From positions 372,001 to 436,000 of the forward strand of contig JAOAPN010000004.1 in the NCBI GenBank assembly GCA_025462885.1: 64,000 nucleotides of DNA, given 5' to 3'. Below are positions 63,867 to 64,000 of this stretch, piece by piece. The notes beneath the pieces were generated by a model. It was given only the letters and a program-made list of their open reading frames with translations. It ran no database searches and was not told the origin of the DNA. Numbering within the stretch: the first letter of the stretch is position 1; each line of letters begins with the position of its first letter. A program made the translations under genes and the position numbers. This DNA is from Acidobacteriaceae bacterium. Lineage in GTDB: Bacteria > Acidobacteriota > Terriglobia > Terriglobales > Acidobacteriaceae.

Positions 63867-64000
63867 AATTCGGAGATGCTGAGATTCTGAAGGACACCGA
63901 ATAAGATCTGGTGCCAGGTTTTAGTTTAGATGGTGGGGCGTCACGAGCGCTTTAATCCCGTAACCGTAATCTGTGCAGCCCTTTGCAGGCGGGAAGATTT
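63867..64000. other. Right-edge intergenic sequence
   Basis: 134 bp upstream of uvrC to the window end. No gene or motif is visible; it would contain the uvrC promoter. Confidence 0.4.

Noticed and set aside
1..64000. CRISPR array or phage structural genes
   Set aside because: No regularly spaced repeats and no capsid, portal, terminase or tail genes were seen; only the single integrase suggests mobility.

Overview
The window looks like a piece of an Acidobacteriota chromosome, most likely class Terriglobia (a Granulicella/Terriglobus/Edaphobacter-like organism). The reasons are two very large Oar-like TonB-dependent receptors, a winged-helix/TolB-propeller regulator, a PI-PLC-C1 phospholipase, GH92, an acidobacterial-type tyrosine integrase and a high-GC, gene-dense core. 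This taxonomic call is inference from gene style; no marker search could be run.

Layout. 1-12.6 kb is an accessory polymer-scavenging region: the C-terminus of one TonB receptor, a secreted phosphoinositide-type phospholipase, a GH92 alpha-mannosidase, a broken PHP phosphoesterase, a winged-helix/TolB regulator, a second complete TonB receptor and a secreted metallo-beta-lactamase-fold hydrolase. 12.8-15.8 kb holds a 33-residue peptide gene overlapping a membrane-protein gene, then a tyrosine integrase pointing away from tRNA-Cys(GCA) and tRNA-Gly(GCC). 16-29.4 kb is housekeeping: an orphan histidine kinase, a TPR-secretin, a Fis-type regulator, cvpA, purC, smc (TTG start, with an unusual head insertion), a secreted TPR protein, an RNase T2 lipoprotein, a YmdB-type phosphodiesterase and an Rrf2 regulator. 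29.5-33.5 kb has lysS divergent from the F0 part of ATP synthase (atpZ-atpI-atpB-atpE).

34-48.4 kb is a tightly packed minus-strand complex I operon, nuoA-C-D-orf82-E-F-orf43-G-H-J-K-L-M-N. It contains no nuoB and no nuoI, and carries two small unrecognised genes, one of them a 43-residue single-pass membrane protein between nuoF and nuoG. 48.4-54.4 kb has a prepilin peptidase, an OprB-like porin, a small ORF divergent from an RcnR-like metal sensor with a palindromic operator, a small membrane protein, a structured leader region, thiG, ruvC and a secreted protein. 54.4-64 kb has rsmA, glgA, an APC permease, a GT39-type glycosyltransferase, a zinc metallopeptidase, a PIN-toxin module with an unfamiliar partner and a large palindrome upstream, and uvrC.

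Palindromic intergenic repeats recur. Two 58-bp copies flank rsmA/glgA at convergent gene ends, a two-hairpin element lies between atpE and nuoN, a palindrome sits in frame inside lysS, and GTCATCC-type repeats occur in several gaps. The most interesting unexplained items are the nuo operon gaps and small ORFs, the PIN module, the RcnR-like regulator without an efflux pump, and the structured leader upstream of thiG.
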